A stretch of 64,000 nt of DNA from Chryseobacterium oryzae (GCF_022811665.1 NZ_CP094529.1:2604001-2668000), one strand, 5' to 3'. Positions 1 to 8,585 are shown, numbered from the stretch's first letter. Notes: generated from the letters alone by a model not told the origin. Numbers and translations: made by a program.

Positions 1-1880
1 CGGTATCTGTAGAAATTTACACCCAGAAATTTTTCCGGAAAAATCCTACTCCAAATGTTTTTGAAGCTATAGCAATGATAAATGGCGTAAGACCTCAACT
101 AAATTGTTCGGTTTGTAATACAGGCGATATTCACATTAATGGATTGGAAGGACCATACACCATGATTTTAATTGATGGAATGCCTATTGTAAGTTCTCTT
201 TCTACTGTTTATGGATTGAGCGGAATTCCCAACAGCCTGATTGACAGAATTGAAGTGGTAAAAGGTCCCGCCTCTTCGCTTTACGGTTCTGAAGCAATGG
301 GTGGAGTTATAAATATCATAACAAAAAATGCATTAACAGCGCCAAAGCTAAGTTTAGACATAATGACTACCTCGTGGAGCGAAAATAATCTCGACATTTC
401 CACAAAGCTTAATATCTCCAGAAATGCGGCTTCTATTATCAGCTTAAATTATTTTAATGCTAACAAGAGATTTGATGAAAACAAAGATAACTTTACAGAT
501 TCAGCATTGCAAAAACGAATTTCTGTTTTCAACAAATGGAACTTCAGACGAAAAAACAGCCGATCTGCAAGTTTTGCATTACGATACTTGTATGAAGACC
601 GATTTGGTGGAGAAATGCAGTGGAATAAGTCTTATCGCGGAAGCGAGAAAAAATATGGCGAAAGCATATATACCAACCGATTGGAAGCTTTTGGGCTGTA
701 CCAACTTCCTGTAAAAGAAAATATAATGATTCAGTTTTCTTATAATTATCACGATCAAAATTCGTATTATGGTATCAATCCTTATCTCGCCAAACAGAAA
801 GTCAGTTTTATACAAACTTATTGGGACAAAAAAATAAAAAACCATAGTTTACTTTTTGGGTTTACCTTCAAGAATACATTTTATGATGATAATACACCCG
901 GAACATTATCTGCAGACGGATTTACAAATCAACCTATGAAATCTCCGATTTTTGGTGGTTTTATTCAGGATCAATGGGAAATCAGCGAAAAAAACACATT
1001 GCTCATCGGCTACAGATTAGATTATGATAAGATACATCGCAGTGTACACTCGCCGAGATTAGCATGGAAATATTCGCCCAATCCATTTCATACCTTTAGA
1101 TTTAATTTTGGTACAGGTTTCAGGGTAGTGAATTTATTTACTGAAGATCATGCTGCACTCACAGGTTCACGAGAAGTAGTAATTCAATCTAATTTGCAAC
1201 CCGAAAGATCTGTAAACGGAAATCTGAATTATATGTGGAAAATTCCTGCAGGAAATCATTTGATTAATCTTGATGCTTCTGCCTTTCACACCTATTTTAG
1301 CAATAAAATTGTTGGTGATTTTGATTCTGATCCCGAAAAAATTATTTACAATAATCTAAACGGATACGGAATTTCACGAGGATTATCTTTGAATACAGAT
1401 CTTATTTTCAGTTTTCCTTTAAGTATCAATTTAGGATTAACTTACGTTGATGTATATCAGAAATTTGATGATGAAAGACAAAAATCGCAGCAACTACACG
1501 CACCAAAATGGAGCGGAACCTATAATATTACCTACAAATTCAGCTATAATCTTGCAGTAGATTTTACAGGACAATGGTATGGACCGATGAGATTACCCAT
1601 TCTGGTAAATGATTACAGACCAGAATACTCACCATGGTATTCTTTAGCAAATATTCAGGTTTCAAAAAGTTTTTCATCTGGCTTTGAAGTATATTGTGGC
1701 ATTAAAAACCTCTTCAACTTTACGCCGAAAAACCCTATAATGAGGCCTTTTGATCCGTTTGACAGAAATGTAAATGATCCTATAAACAACCCCAACCGAT
1801 ATACTTTTGACACCACTTACGGCTATGCTCCTATGCAAAAAATACGAGGATTTTTAGGCATAAAATATACTTTGAAGTAA
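1..1880 (+). CDS. TonB-dependent outer-membrane receptor, 5' end outside window
   Basis: The reading frame is open from base 3, so the first in-frame ATG (base 75) is not the true start and the gene is cut by the window edge. What remains is the end of the plug domain (IDGMPIVSSLSTVYGLSGIP, then RIEVVKGPASSLYGSEAMGG, the usual end-of-plug motif) followed by a 22-strand-type beta barrel of about 480 residues, ending in a C-terminal aromatic-rich strand (GFLGIKYTLK). A CSVC pair sits in the plug just before NTGDIHINGLEGPYT, which is unusual for generic SusC or siderophore receptors. It would import a ligand across the outer membrane with TonB energy; the ligand cannot be read from sequence. A thioredoxin-fold gene follows after 27 bp, probably in the same operon. 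Family assignment is firm; substrate is unknown. Confidence 0.9.
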   Translation, partial: VSVEIYTQKFFRKNPTPNVFEAIAMINGVRPQLNCSVCNTGDIHINGLEGPYTMILIDGMPIVSSLSTVYGLSGIPNSLIDRIEVVKGPASSLYGSEAMGGVINIITKNALTAPKLSLDIMTTSWSENNLDISTKLNISRNAASIISLNYFNANKRFDENKDNFTDSALQKRISVFNKWNFRRKNSRSASFALRYLYEDRFGGEMQWNKSYRGSEKKYGESIYTNRLEAFGLYQLPVKENIMIQFSYNYHDQNSYYGINPYLAKQKVSFIQTYWDKKIKNHSLLFGFTFKNTFYDDNTPGTLSADGFTNQPMKSPIFGGFIQDQWEISEKNTLLIGYRLDYDKIHRSVHSPRLAWKYSPNPFHTFRFNFGTGFRVVNLFTEDHAALTGSREVVIQSNLQPERSVNGNLNYMWKIPAGNHLINLDASAFHTYFSNKIVGDFDSDPEKIIYNNLNGYGISRGLSLNTDLIFSFPLSINLGLTYVDVYQKFDDERQKSQQLHAPKWSGTYNITYKFSYNLAVDFTGQWYGPMRLPILVNDYRPEYSPWYSLANIQVSKSFSSGFEVYCGIKNLFNFTPKNPIMRPFDPFDRNVNDPINNPNRYTFDTTYGYAPMQKIRGFLGIKYTLK

Positions 1881-1907
1881 TTCAGAAAAAATTTAAACCC
1901 AATAGCT

Positions 1908-2387
1908 ATGATGAAACTTATAACTATGCTTACCCTTTCCATTTCAGGGATTTGTTTTTCTCAGATGAAAACTTTGGATATTTCGGATTTTGAAATTCAG
2001 CATAAAAAAAATCCGAAGCCAATAATACTCAGAATTTATACAAAATGGTGTTCGGTTTGTAAAATGGATTATTTCAGAATTAATCAAGACATAGAACTTA
2101 TATCTTTAATTAATAAAGACTTATACTTCATTAACTTTGATGCAGAAAATACAAAAGAAAAAATAATTTTTCAGGGGAAAGAATATAGTTATTTGCCCAA
2201 TGGAACTTCAGGACTTCACGAGTTGGCAATAGCGTTTTCTAAAAATAAAAATCTTCCCATTTACCCATTATGGATTATTTTAGATGCAGAAGGAACATTG
2301 GTTTACTATCATGAAGGTTTTTGTTCCCCCGAAATTTTAAAAGAAAATTTAAAAAATTGGTACCAGATTTATTCCGAAAATAGATAA
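1908..2387 (+). CDS. secreted thioredoxin-fold protein
   Basis: 159 residues with an N-terminal signal peptide (about residues 1-19, ending CFSQ) and a thioredoxin-type active site WCSVC (Cys48, Cys51) after a beta strand. Later, NLPIYPLWIILDAEG fits the cis-proline and strand region of the fold. The protein is therefore expected to act outside the cytoplasm as a disulfide reductase, a metallochaperone or a partner of the upstream receptor, whose plug also carries a CxxC. Two ATGs (1908, 1911) are adjacent; the first is used here. The gene follows the receptor gene closely on the same strand, and its stop is only 11 bp from the converging DUF1304 gene. The exact role is inferred. Confidence 0.8.
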   Translation: MMKLITMLTLSISGICFSQMKTLDISDFEIQHKKNPKPIILRIYTKWCSVCKMDYFRINQDIELISLINKDLYFINFDAENTKEKIIFQGKEYSYLPNGTSGLHELAIAFSKNKNLPIYPLWIILDAEGTLVYYHEGFCSPEILKENLKNWYQIYSENR

Positions 2388-2398
2388 TTAACCGAAAA

Positions 2399-2761
2399 CT
2401 ACTTCAGCAAAACCACAATAATTGCCAAAATTGCAGGTAAAGCCTGAACAAAAAATATTTTCTTAGCAGATAAAGATCCATATATTCCGGCAACTGCTAC
2501 ACATCCTAGAAAAAACAAAGCTATATTACTTTGCCATTTAGAGTCTTCAATACAAAATGACCATAATAATCCTGCTGCCAGAAACCCATTATACAAGCCT
2601 TGGTTTGCCGCCAAACCTTTTGTGAGTTTAAACATTTCGGGAGGTAAAGCACTTTTAAAGACTTCTTTTCCTTTGGTTTCCCATGCAAACATTTCCATCC
2701 AAAGTATATAAAGATGTTCTAATGCAACAACGGCAATTAAAATTTTGGCAACAATTTCCAT
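2399..2761 (-). CDS. DUF1304 family integral membrane protein
   Basis: A 120-residue protein made almost entirely of hydrophobic helices (four predicted). It has the family pattern near the N-terminus (ALEHLYILWMEMFAWETKGKEVF) and then LAANQGLYNGFLAAGLLW. This matches DUF1304, small inner-membrane proteins of unknown function. The length is typical. It converges with the thioredoxin-fold gene and stands alone, with a hairpin between it and the next upstream gene. No biochemical role can be assigned. Confidence 0.8.
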   Translation of the reverse strand: MEIVAKILIAVVALEHLYILWMEMFAWETKGKEVFKSALPPEMFKLTKGLAANQGLYNGFLAAGLLWSFCIEDSKWQSNIALFFLGCVAVAGIYGSLSAKKIFFVQALPAILAIIVVLLK

Positions 2762-2848
2762 TTACATCGAATTTTTTTGAAATGTAAAGCTAAAAATTAA
2801 ATGTCAATTTGGAATAAGATCGTTTTACATTTTTTATCATTAAAAATG

Positions 2849-2884
2849 AAAATAGCTTTCCTATTTTTCTGAAAAGCTATTTTT
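2849..2884 (-). terminator. hairpin terminator after lipoprotein gene
   Basis: Inverted repeat AAAATAGCTTT / AAAGCTATTTT with a 12-13 nt loop and T-rich flanks on both sides. It sits just downstream of the minus-strand lipoprotein gene ending at 2906 and upstream of the DUF1304 gene. The T-run is longer on the plus strand, so it may work in both directions. Confidence 0.6.
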
Positions 2885-2905
2885 TTATTTGAGATTGAAA
2901 TAAAA

Positions 2906-3418
2906 TTATCTTGCAGGAACACTGCTGAAATTAAGCGAAACCTTAATGTTCATATCCGAAGAAGTCTGATTCTTCAATTCATAAACTGTTCTTACAGAAA
3001 GTCCTGAACTTTTAACAATATTATCTAAAAACCCGCTATCATTAAGGTCTAAATTTAAGCTTGAAGAATTGGTGGAAATATCACTTCTTGAAGCCACCAG
3101 TTTTTCGCTTGTTCCGTTGGAAGAGATATAGACTTTTACAGATTTCAACGCACTTAAATCTCCACTTGTAGGAGGAACTACAGAGATTTTCGCCTCGGAA
3201 ATTCTTACATCTTTAATCTGTGCATTATTATTTCCGCCTACCCAAGTCTGAACATTGGATGCCGTAGATGTAGAAGAAACTTCTTTGTTAGCAGGAACTC
3301 CTGTAGAAACTAAAAAATTAGAGGTATAAGGAAAAGTATTCTGTACAATAGATTGTACTGCACCACAACTTGCCAATGCTATAGATGAGACAGTGGCTAT
3401 TAATACTATCTTTTTCAT
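2906..3418 (-). CDS. small putative lipoprotein, unknown function
   Basis: 170 residues with a lipoprotein signal (MKKIVLIATVSSIALASC; acylated Cys at about residue 19), so probably anchored in the periplasm or outer membrane. The mature part is polar and Ser/Thr/Val-rich, with predicted beta structure, and has no enzyme motif I recognise. The stretch LKSVKVYISSNGTSEKLVASR looks like a beta-sandwich or adhesin-like fold, but this is only an impression. It stands in its own transcription unit, with a hairpin downstream and about 90 bp between it and the next lipoprotein gene. Confidence 0.65.
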   Translation of the reverse strand: MKKIVLIATVSSIALASCGAVQSIVQNTFPYTSNFLVSTGVPANKEVSSTSTASNVQTWVGGNNNAQIKDVRISEAKISVVPPTSGDLSALKSVKVYISSNGTSEKLVASRSDISTNSSSLNLDLNDSGFLDNIVKSSGLSVRTVYELKNQTSSDMNIKVSLNFSSVPAR

Positions 3419-3511
3419 ATATTAAATATTTATAATTAAAGTTGATGCAATTCTTAAGTTAAGATAATTGCAAATTAAATCTAAAATGAGTTTTGCAGAA
3501 ATTATACCACT

Positions 3512-4015
3512 TTAGTCTATCGTAACTGAGAATTGTCCTGTATTTTCTCCTTCAGCCATAAGATCTTTACCTATAATAAGCCAAATTTCGCCTTTCCCTT
3601 TAATATCATAAGAAATATCTCTACCAAAAGGACCATCATACGTTCCGTCTGATAATTTAATCTGGTTAAATCTTACATTCATATTGTTATTTTTGGGAGT
3701 AATCACACCATGAAGTTTAGATTTACTATAATTGGGAATTCTAATAATGAGTTTTTGAATTTTATCATCAAATGTTTGATCTATGGTACTTGGAAGTTTC
3801 TCTGCATCGATAATTTTAACGGCTTCTCCCATTTTATTGGTTGCTGAAACTTTTAATGAATCTCGATTTTCAGATGATGCCACAGAATCTTTTGGCTTAA
3901 CAGCTGAATGGGTTTCTCCTGAAAGAGAATCTTTATCTGTTATTTTAACCTCTGTATTTTGTTTTGTACATGAAGCCAACAATAAAGGAATCATTAATAA
4001 TACTGACTTTTTCAT
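3512..4015 (-). CDS. small putative lipoprotein, unknown function
   Basis: 167 residues beginning MKKSVLLMIPLLLASCTKQ, a short signal with lipobox LLASC (Cys16). A Ser/Lys/Asp-rich linker (about residues 25-65) precedes a compact C-terminal domain of about 95 residues with alternating beta-type hydrophobic residues, ending GQFSVTID. No catalytic motif is visible. It lies upstream of the other lipoprotein gene on the same strand, but the two proteins do not look like close paralogues. Confidence 0.65.
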   Translation of the reverse strand: MKKSVLLMIPLLLASCTKQNTEVKITDKDSLSGETHSAVKPKDSVASSENRDSLKVSATNKMGEAVKIIDAEKLPSTIDQTFDDKIQKLIIRIPNYSKSKLHGVITPKNNNMNVRFNQIKLSDGTYDGPFGRDISYDIKGKGEIWLIIGKDLMAEGENTGQFSVTID

Positions 4016-4097
4016 TTCTATATAGTTTTCTTAATTGACCGATTTTTAGAATCTGAATACTAAAATTATTCCATTTACAATCTCTTCCAAACAAAAA

Positions 4098-4124
4098 AAC
4101 AGCATTCAAATCTGAAATGCTGTT
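4098..4124 (-). terminator. rho-independent terminator after crotonase gene
   Basis: On the minus strand AACAGCATT and AATGCTGTT form a 9-bp stem with a 9-nt loop followed by a run of seven T. It lies 25 bp beyond the stop of the enoyl-CoA hydratase-like gene. Confidence 0.8.
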
Positions 4125-4148
4125 CTATCACAATTATTTAATAAAAAT

Positions 4149-4913
4149 TTACTTTGCTCTTAATTTCTCTTTTATGGCCTGAATATTTTTCTTTGCAGAT
4201 TCTTCTAAAATAAGACTTGCACTCATGTGAATTCTTGCAGGCATCAATTCAGCAAAATGCTCCGTTCCTTCCCAGGAAACTTTTTTAATTAAAGCTAAAG
4301 CATCTTCGCTACGGGAAGAAAGAGTGGTTAAAAACTGCTCTAGTTTTGCGTCCATCTCAGCAATTGTAGGCGAAACCGAATGATAAATATTATGCTGTTC
4401 TGCCCAATCTGCTGATCTGAAATCTGCGTCTATCGCCATTGCTGCAAACTGTGATTTACCTATTTTTCGCTCCACATAAGGTCCTATTACAAAAGGTCCG
4501 ATGCCTAAATTAATCTCCGTTAAAGCCAAAGCAGAGTCTTTTGTTGCAAAACAATAGTCTGCTCCACAAGCAATGCCTGCACCACCACCGGTTGTTTTCC
4601 CCTGAACTCTTACCACCACAATTTTTCCGCAGTTTCTCATAGCATTCAAAACCTTCGCAAAACCTCCGAAAAACTTTGTAGATTTCTCTAATTCTTCAAT
4701 TTCTAAAAGTTCATCAAAGCTTGCACCTGCACAGAAAGCTTTTTCACCTGCACTTTTTACAAGGATTGCTTTTACCTCTTTTTTGGCACCTTCTTCTAAA
4801 ATTGTTTCCGCCAATTTTTCCAGAATAGCTCCCGGAAGCGAGTTACTTTTCGAGGTTCCGAAAGTAATTTCGGCAATATTATTTTTAATTTCTGATGTTA
4901 CAAAATCACTCAT
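4149..4913 (-). CDS. enoyl-CoA hydratase/isomerase (crotonase) family protein
   Basis: 254 residues covering the whole crotonase fold. The oxyanion-hole segments are present: AFCAGASFDELL around residues 59-70 and GKTTGGGAGIACGADY around residues 105-120. In the canonical hydratase pattern (GGGCELALxCD) the first catalytic Glu would fall where this protein has Gly. The second acidic residue is kept in LTEINLGIGPFV. It is therefore either an isomerase or hydratase of altered chemistry. The nearby phenylacetate cluster has no obvious PaaF (2,3-dehydroadipyl-CoA hydratase), and this gene is a candidate, although a SMUG2 gene and a transposon-like element separate them. Another possibility is a methylglutaconyl-CoA hydratase-like enzyme. 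Confidence 0.8.
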   Translation of the reverse strand: MSDFVTSEIKNNIAEITFGTSKSNSLPGAILEKLAETILEEGAKKEVKAILVKSAGEKAFCAGASFDELLEIEELEKSTKFFGGFAKVLNAMRNCGKIVVVRVQGKTTGGGAGIACGADYCFATKDSALALTEINLGIGPFVIGPYVERKIGKSQFAAMAIDADFRSADWAEQHNIYHSVSPTIAEMDAKLEQFLTTLSSRSEDALALIKKVSWEGTEHFAELMPARIHMSASLILEESAKKNIQAIKEKLRAK

Positions 4914-4993
4914 TTCTTATCTGATATTGAATTCAAACAAAAATACTAACAATTGTTCGGTAAAAAAATTTAATGAAGAAAAATTTCTTTCTC

Positions 4994-5680
4994 CTAATCT
5001 TTTTTTAAAGCTAAAATATATTTATCAATATAAAACTGTTTTTCTTTTGATTTGTATTGCTGAATATATCTTGGATGTTCCAATACAGTCATTTTTTCAA
5101 AAAGATGGGCTTCCTGATTTAGTTTTGAAATAAATTCTGCATTCTTTTTTCCAAGAACGAAAACCTCAGAAGTATCGAGATTTAGGCTAATATGCTTTTT
5201 CAAAGTATCAATCATAAAATCTTTTACATCCTTGAAAAGTTCTTTATCATCGTAATAATTGGCATTAACCCAACTTCCTTTCGATTTTCTCACAATTGCG
5301 AGAGGAAAAGGAGAATTGATATAAACATCCCTATAAAATTCTTCGGCACCGCCGTACTGTGCAATCATATCATATACAAAAACGGATGAAACTTCATGAG
5401 TGTATGCAGATTTCATTTTAATTCCGCAAACGGTTTCCAGACGCTTGGTATCGGTAAAAGGAACTCCCGTAATTCCGGCTCCGTGACGGCTAGGATTAAT
5501 CCCAATCATAAATTTTCTCTGCGCAGTATCGTTATAGTAATGATGGTAAAACTTTTCCATAACGGTCATTGTTTCAGGATTATCCAAATAAGGATTTAAA
5601 ACCTGAAAATCGTTGGGAAGATTTCCCGAATAATGTAATTTGCTGTTAAATTCTATGACCTTTTCCCCGAATGTTTTCAT
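4994..5680 (-). CDS. SMUG2-like uracil-DNA glycosylase (DUF4918 family)
   Basis: 228 residues. Motif 1, GINPSRHGAGITGVPF (residues 60-75), corresponds to the uracil-binding, water-activating loop of SMUG-type glycosylases. The C-terminal HPRYIQQY (from about residue 202) corresponds to the DNA-intercalating HPS-type loop. A central VFVLGKKNAEF segment gives the beta strand before the last helix. This is the SMUG2/DUF4918 group, known mostly from Bacteroidota, which removes uracil and related deaminated bases from DNA. The enzyme acts alone in base excision repair. It lies between the crotonase gene and the paa terminator and is probably transcribed separately from the paa genes. Confidence 0.8.
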   Translation of the reverse strand: MKTFGEKVIEFNSKLHYSGNLPNDFQVLNPYLDNPETMTVMEKFYHHYYNDTAQRKFMIGINPSRHGAGITGVPFTDTKRLETVCGIKMKSAYTHEVSSVFVYDMIAQYGGAEEFYRDVYINSPFPLAIVRKSKGSWVNANYYDDKELFKDVKDFMIDTLKKHISLNLDTSEVFVLGKKNAEFISKLNQEAHLFEKMTVLEHPRYIQQYKSKEKQFYIDKYILALKKD

Positions 5681-5696
5681 ACGATTAAGATAGAAA

Positions 5697-5725
5697 AATG
5701 CAGCAAAAAATTTAATTGCTGCATT
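5697..5725 (-). terminator. hairpin terminator, likely original end of the paa operon
   Basis: Arms AATGCAGCAA and TTGCTGCATT are perfectly complementary (10 bp, 9-nt loop) and are followed on the minus strand by TTTTTC. It is the first terminator downstream of paaZ, but a MITE-like element of about 250 bp now lies between paaZ and it. Confidence 0.7.
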
Positions 5726-5738
5726 GTTGTATTTACAC

Positions 5739-6006
5739 TTATTTAACGTGAGTTCGGGATAAGAAATATTTTAAATAGTTCTGATATTAATTATTTTATC
5801 GCAAAGAAAAACAAAGAGAAGTTTACTTTTTGAAATGCTTTTAAGCTATACAAAGCCACTTTGTTTAGCAAAGTAACACAAAACTTTGTGTTACTTTGCT
5901 AAGTTATACGTCTTGGTTTATCTTACAACATATGTAAATCAAAAATTTTAATCTTTTGTTTAGCTTTGCGTTTTATAAATCCTTATCCCGAACTCAGGTT
6001 ATTTAA
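5739..6006. mobile_element. MITE-like non-coding element with terminal inverted repeats and 8-bp target duplication
   Basis: The ends are inverted repeats of 17 bp with one mismatch: CGTGAGTTCGGGATAAG at 5747-5763, and the complement of CTTATCCCGAACTCAGG at 5982-5998. Both ends are flanked by the same 8-mer TTATTTAA (5739-5746 and 5999-6006), as expected for a target-site duplication. The middle contains a perfect 18-bp palindrome arm pair (5865-5882 and 5885-5902) with a 2-nt centre, and an outer CGCAAAG/CTTTGCG pair. No ORF is present. These features fit a miniature inverted-repeat element mobilised in trans. It abuts the stop codon of paaZ. A decayed relative lies near 54.9 kb. Confidence 0.8.
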
Positions 6007-6008
6007 AT

Positions 6009-8504
6009 TTAAATCAATCCGAACTGCTCAAAATGGTGTGTAAAATGCTTTCGTTGGAAAAGTTCCATCATTTCTTTATTAAGCATCCCGAATCTTGGAT
6101 GATAATGTTCTGCAAAAGGATTTTCTTTATAATAAACTTTAAATTCTTTTATGATATCAAGCAATTTTGCTTTTGCCTCTTCCAGATTTTTATATTTTGG
6201 CTGCAGACTTTCCCCGTCTTTCAAAAGTGGATATTTGGCACCAGATTTTATCTTTTGATCTGTGTACAGCCAATCCTGAAGTTTTTCAAGTTTTTCTGCA
6301 GGAATTTCTTCAAAATCTTCAGATTTTAAATTTCCAAAGCCATTTTTCATGACCTCTTCCAAATGTTCAACCATCAGTTGTGGAGAAAGTTCCCCAAATG
6401 TACGCTCAGATTTTTCGGTTAAATTATGCAACATTTTTTGAATATTTCTAACATTTAAATCCATAAAAGGAGACTGCTTTGCCACTAATGTTAAAATGGT
6501 AGCTACACAAACAACCTCATCTCTCTGATTCACCACTTCAACCAGCCATTTTACAACACCAGAAGGAATATTTCTGCCTTTCACCCCACGGTTGATCTTT
6601 TCTTTCGCCGTTAAGTAAACCGTAATCGTATCTCCTGCATAAACAGGTTTAAAGAATGAGCAGTTTTCTAAACCGTAATTGGCAATAACAGGTCCTTTTT
6701 TTCCTGAAACGAACAATCCCGCCGCTGCAGAAAGAATAAAATATCCGTGAGCCACTGTTTTATCGAAAATCGTTCCTGTTAAGCTGGTCGCATCAGTATG
6801 GGCATAGAAATGATCCCAGGAAACATTAGAGAAATTCACAATATCTGCATCAGTTACCGTTCTTCCAGCTGTTTCTAAAGAATCACCAACCTCAACTTCT
6901 TCAAAATATTTCTGGAAAGGATGTTTGTCTGAATATTTTTTCTCTGCTCCCTGCTGATAAATTTTAGTAATTGCCGTTAAAATATCCGGGGAACCCTGAA
7001 TTGCGGTCTTTTGAAGGAAAAAATGAAGACCGTTTAAACCGCCCATTTCTTCACCGCCTCCGGCTCTTCCGGGGCCACCGTGCATTAAAGTAGGAAGTGG
7101 CGAACCGTGACCTGTACTTTCTTTGGCATTGTCTCTGTTTAACACGAAAATTCTACCGTGCTGAGAAGCCATTTTCCATGAAGTTTCGGCAACAAATTTT
7201 TCATCATGAGAAATGATAGAACCGACCAAACTTCCTTTTCCTCTTTTTGCTAACGCTGCAGCTTCTTCCGCATCTTTGTAAGGCATCAACGTAGAAACCG
7301 GACCAAAAGCTTCAACATTGTGAGAAATATTTTTGGTGAATGGAGCATCATTTAAGAATAGTTTCGGGCTCATAAATGCACCGTTTTCATAGTTGGCATC
7401 TACCAATTCGTGTTGTCCATCGTAAATAAGTTCTGTTTCGGCTTTCAGTAAATTTACTTTTCTTAAAACTTCATCATACTGCTGTTTTCCGACTAAAGAA
7501 CCCATTCTTGTTTCTCGGCTTAACGGATTTCCGATTTTGGTCTGGTCTAATGCTTTAGATAAAGCATTCTGAACATCACCGATTAAGTTTTCAGGAACGA
7601 TAATTCTTCTGATTGCGGTACATTTTTGTCCGGCTTTCGTCGTCATTTCGTTACGAACTTCTTTGATGAATAGATCAAACTCCGGAGTGCCTGGTTTTGC
7701 ATCCAACCCAAGAATAGAACAGTTCAAAGAATCGGCTTCCATGTTGAAACGAACCGCATTTCCTGCAACTGACGGTAAAGATTTTAATTTTCTACCTGTT
7801 GTCGCAGAACCTGTGAATAACACAGAATCTCCATCCTGAACATAATCCAGAATATTTCCAGGTTCCCCGCAAACCAACTGCAGAGCTCCTTCAGGAAGAA
7901 TTCCACTTTCAATCATATCCTGAAAAACTGCATTGGTTAAATAAGAACCAAACGGAGAAGGCTTTACAATTGAAGGAACACCCGCTAATAATGAAGTTGA
8001 AAGTTTTTCCAGCATTCCCCAAACCGGGAAGTTATATGCATTAATTTGTACTGAAACCCCTTCGCTCGGCGTTAAAATATGAGTTCCCAAAAAAGTTCCG
8101 TTAGCAGAAATTTTCTGAGTTTCCCCATCCACCCAAAACGGAGTATTGGGAAGCATTCTCTTCGCCAAACCAGAATATGTGAAGAAAGTACCGAAACCTC
8201 CTTCAATATCTACCCAAGAATCTACATGAGTTGCTCCTGTTTTATAAGATAAATCGTAATATTTTTTCTTTCTTTCGAGAAGATAAAGAGCTACCTTTTT
8301 CAGCATTTCCCCACGGTCGTAGAATGTCATCGATGAAAGATTTTTGTAACCTACTGTTCTTCCGTAATCTAATGCCTGCTCAAAATTCAGACCTTCTGTA
8401 TCGGAAACAGCAACTTGCTCTCCTGTCACAGCATTGTATAAAGGAATTCCGTTTCCAGAGCCTTCTATCCATTCGCCGTAGATATAGTTTTTTAACTTTT
8501 GCAT
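6009..8504 (-). CDS. paaZ: PaaZ oxepin-CoA hydrolase / 3-oxo-5,6-dehydrosuberyl-CoA semialdehyde dehydrogenase with extra C-terminal domain
   Basis: 831 residues. Residues about 1-515 are an aldehyde dehydrogenase domain (FNMEADSLN with the general-base Glu; GQKCTAIRR with the nucleophilic Cys). Residues about 530-680 are a MaoC-type hydratase domain with the DHFYAHTD...GTIFDKTVAHGYF signature that hydrolyses the oxepin ring. Together they open oxepin-CoA and oxidise the aldehyde in phenylacetate degradation. The usual PaaZ ends near residue 680. Here about 145 residues follow, ending HPRFGMLNKEMMELFQRKHF and then THHFEQFG, which resembles the C-terminal signature of DUF1569/DinB-like four-helix domains. 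It is the last gene of the paa cluster, with a MITE-like element directly after the stop. Confidence 0.95.
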   Translation of the reverse strand: MQKLKNYIYGEWIEGSGNGIPLYNAVTGEQVAVSDTEGLNFEQALDYGRTVGYKNLSSMTFYDRGEMLKKVALYLLERKKKYYDLSYKTGATHVDSWVDIEGGFGTFFTYSGLAKRMLPNTPFWVDGETQKISANGTFLGTHILTPSEGVSVQINAYNFPVWGMLEKLSTSLLAGVPSIVKPSPFGSYLTNAVFQDMIESGILPEGALQLVCGEPGNILDYVQDGDSVLFTGSATTGRKLKSLPSVAGNAVRFNMEADSLNCSILGLDAKPGTPEFDLFIKEVRNEMTTKAGQKCTAIRRIIVPENLIGDVQNALSKALDQTKIGNPLSRETRMGSLVGKQQYDEVLRKVNLLKAETELIYDGQHELVDANYENGAFMSPKLFLNDAPFTKNISHNVEAFGPVSTLMPYKDAEEAAALAKRGKGSLVGSIISHDEKFVAETSWKMASQHGRIFVLNRDNAKESTGHGSPLPTLMHGGPGRAGGGEEMGGLNGLHFFLQKTAIQGSPDILTAITKIYQQGAEKKYSDKHPFQKYFEEVEVGDSLETAGRTVTDADIVNFSNVSWDHFYAHTDATSLTGTIFDKTVAHGYFILSAAAGLFVSGKKGPVIANYGLENCSFFKPVYAGDTITVYLTAKEKINRGVKGRNIPSGVVKWLVEVVNQRDEVVCVATILTLVAKQSPFMDLNVRNIQKMLHNLTEKSERTFGELSPQLMVEHLEEVMKNGFGNLKSEDFEEIPAEKLEKLQDWLYTDQKIKSGAKYPLLKDGESLQPKYKNLEEAKAKLLDIIKEFKVYYKENPFAEHYHPRFGMLNKEMMELFQRKHFTHHFEQFGLI

Positions 8505-8518
8505 ATAGTATTTAGTTT

Positions 8519-8585
8519 AACAATGTATCAATTTAACAGTTTACCAATAATTTTTACACTGATACATTTTTAGATTGTTATATTT
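8519..8585. repeat. AT-rich palindromic spacer repeat (CAATGTATCA class)
   Basis: The spacer between paaZ and the esterase gene is filled by an 8-nt quasi-periodic sequence (caatgtat, caatttaa, cagtttac, caata). Terminal arms AATGTATCA (8522-8530) and TGATACATT (8560-8568) are perfect inverted repeats. The same arms occur in the 11.24-11.34 kb spacer. Confidence 0.6.

Noticed and set aside
75-77. ATG at base 75 as start of the TonB receptor
   Set aside because: The frame is open back to base 3 with plug-domain-like residues, so the gene begins outside the window.
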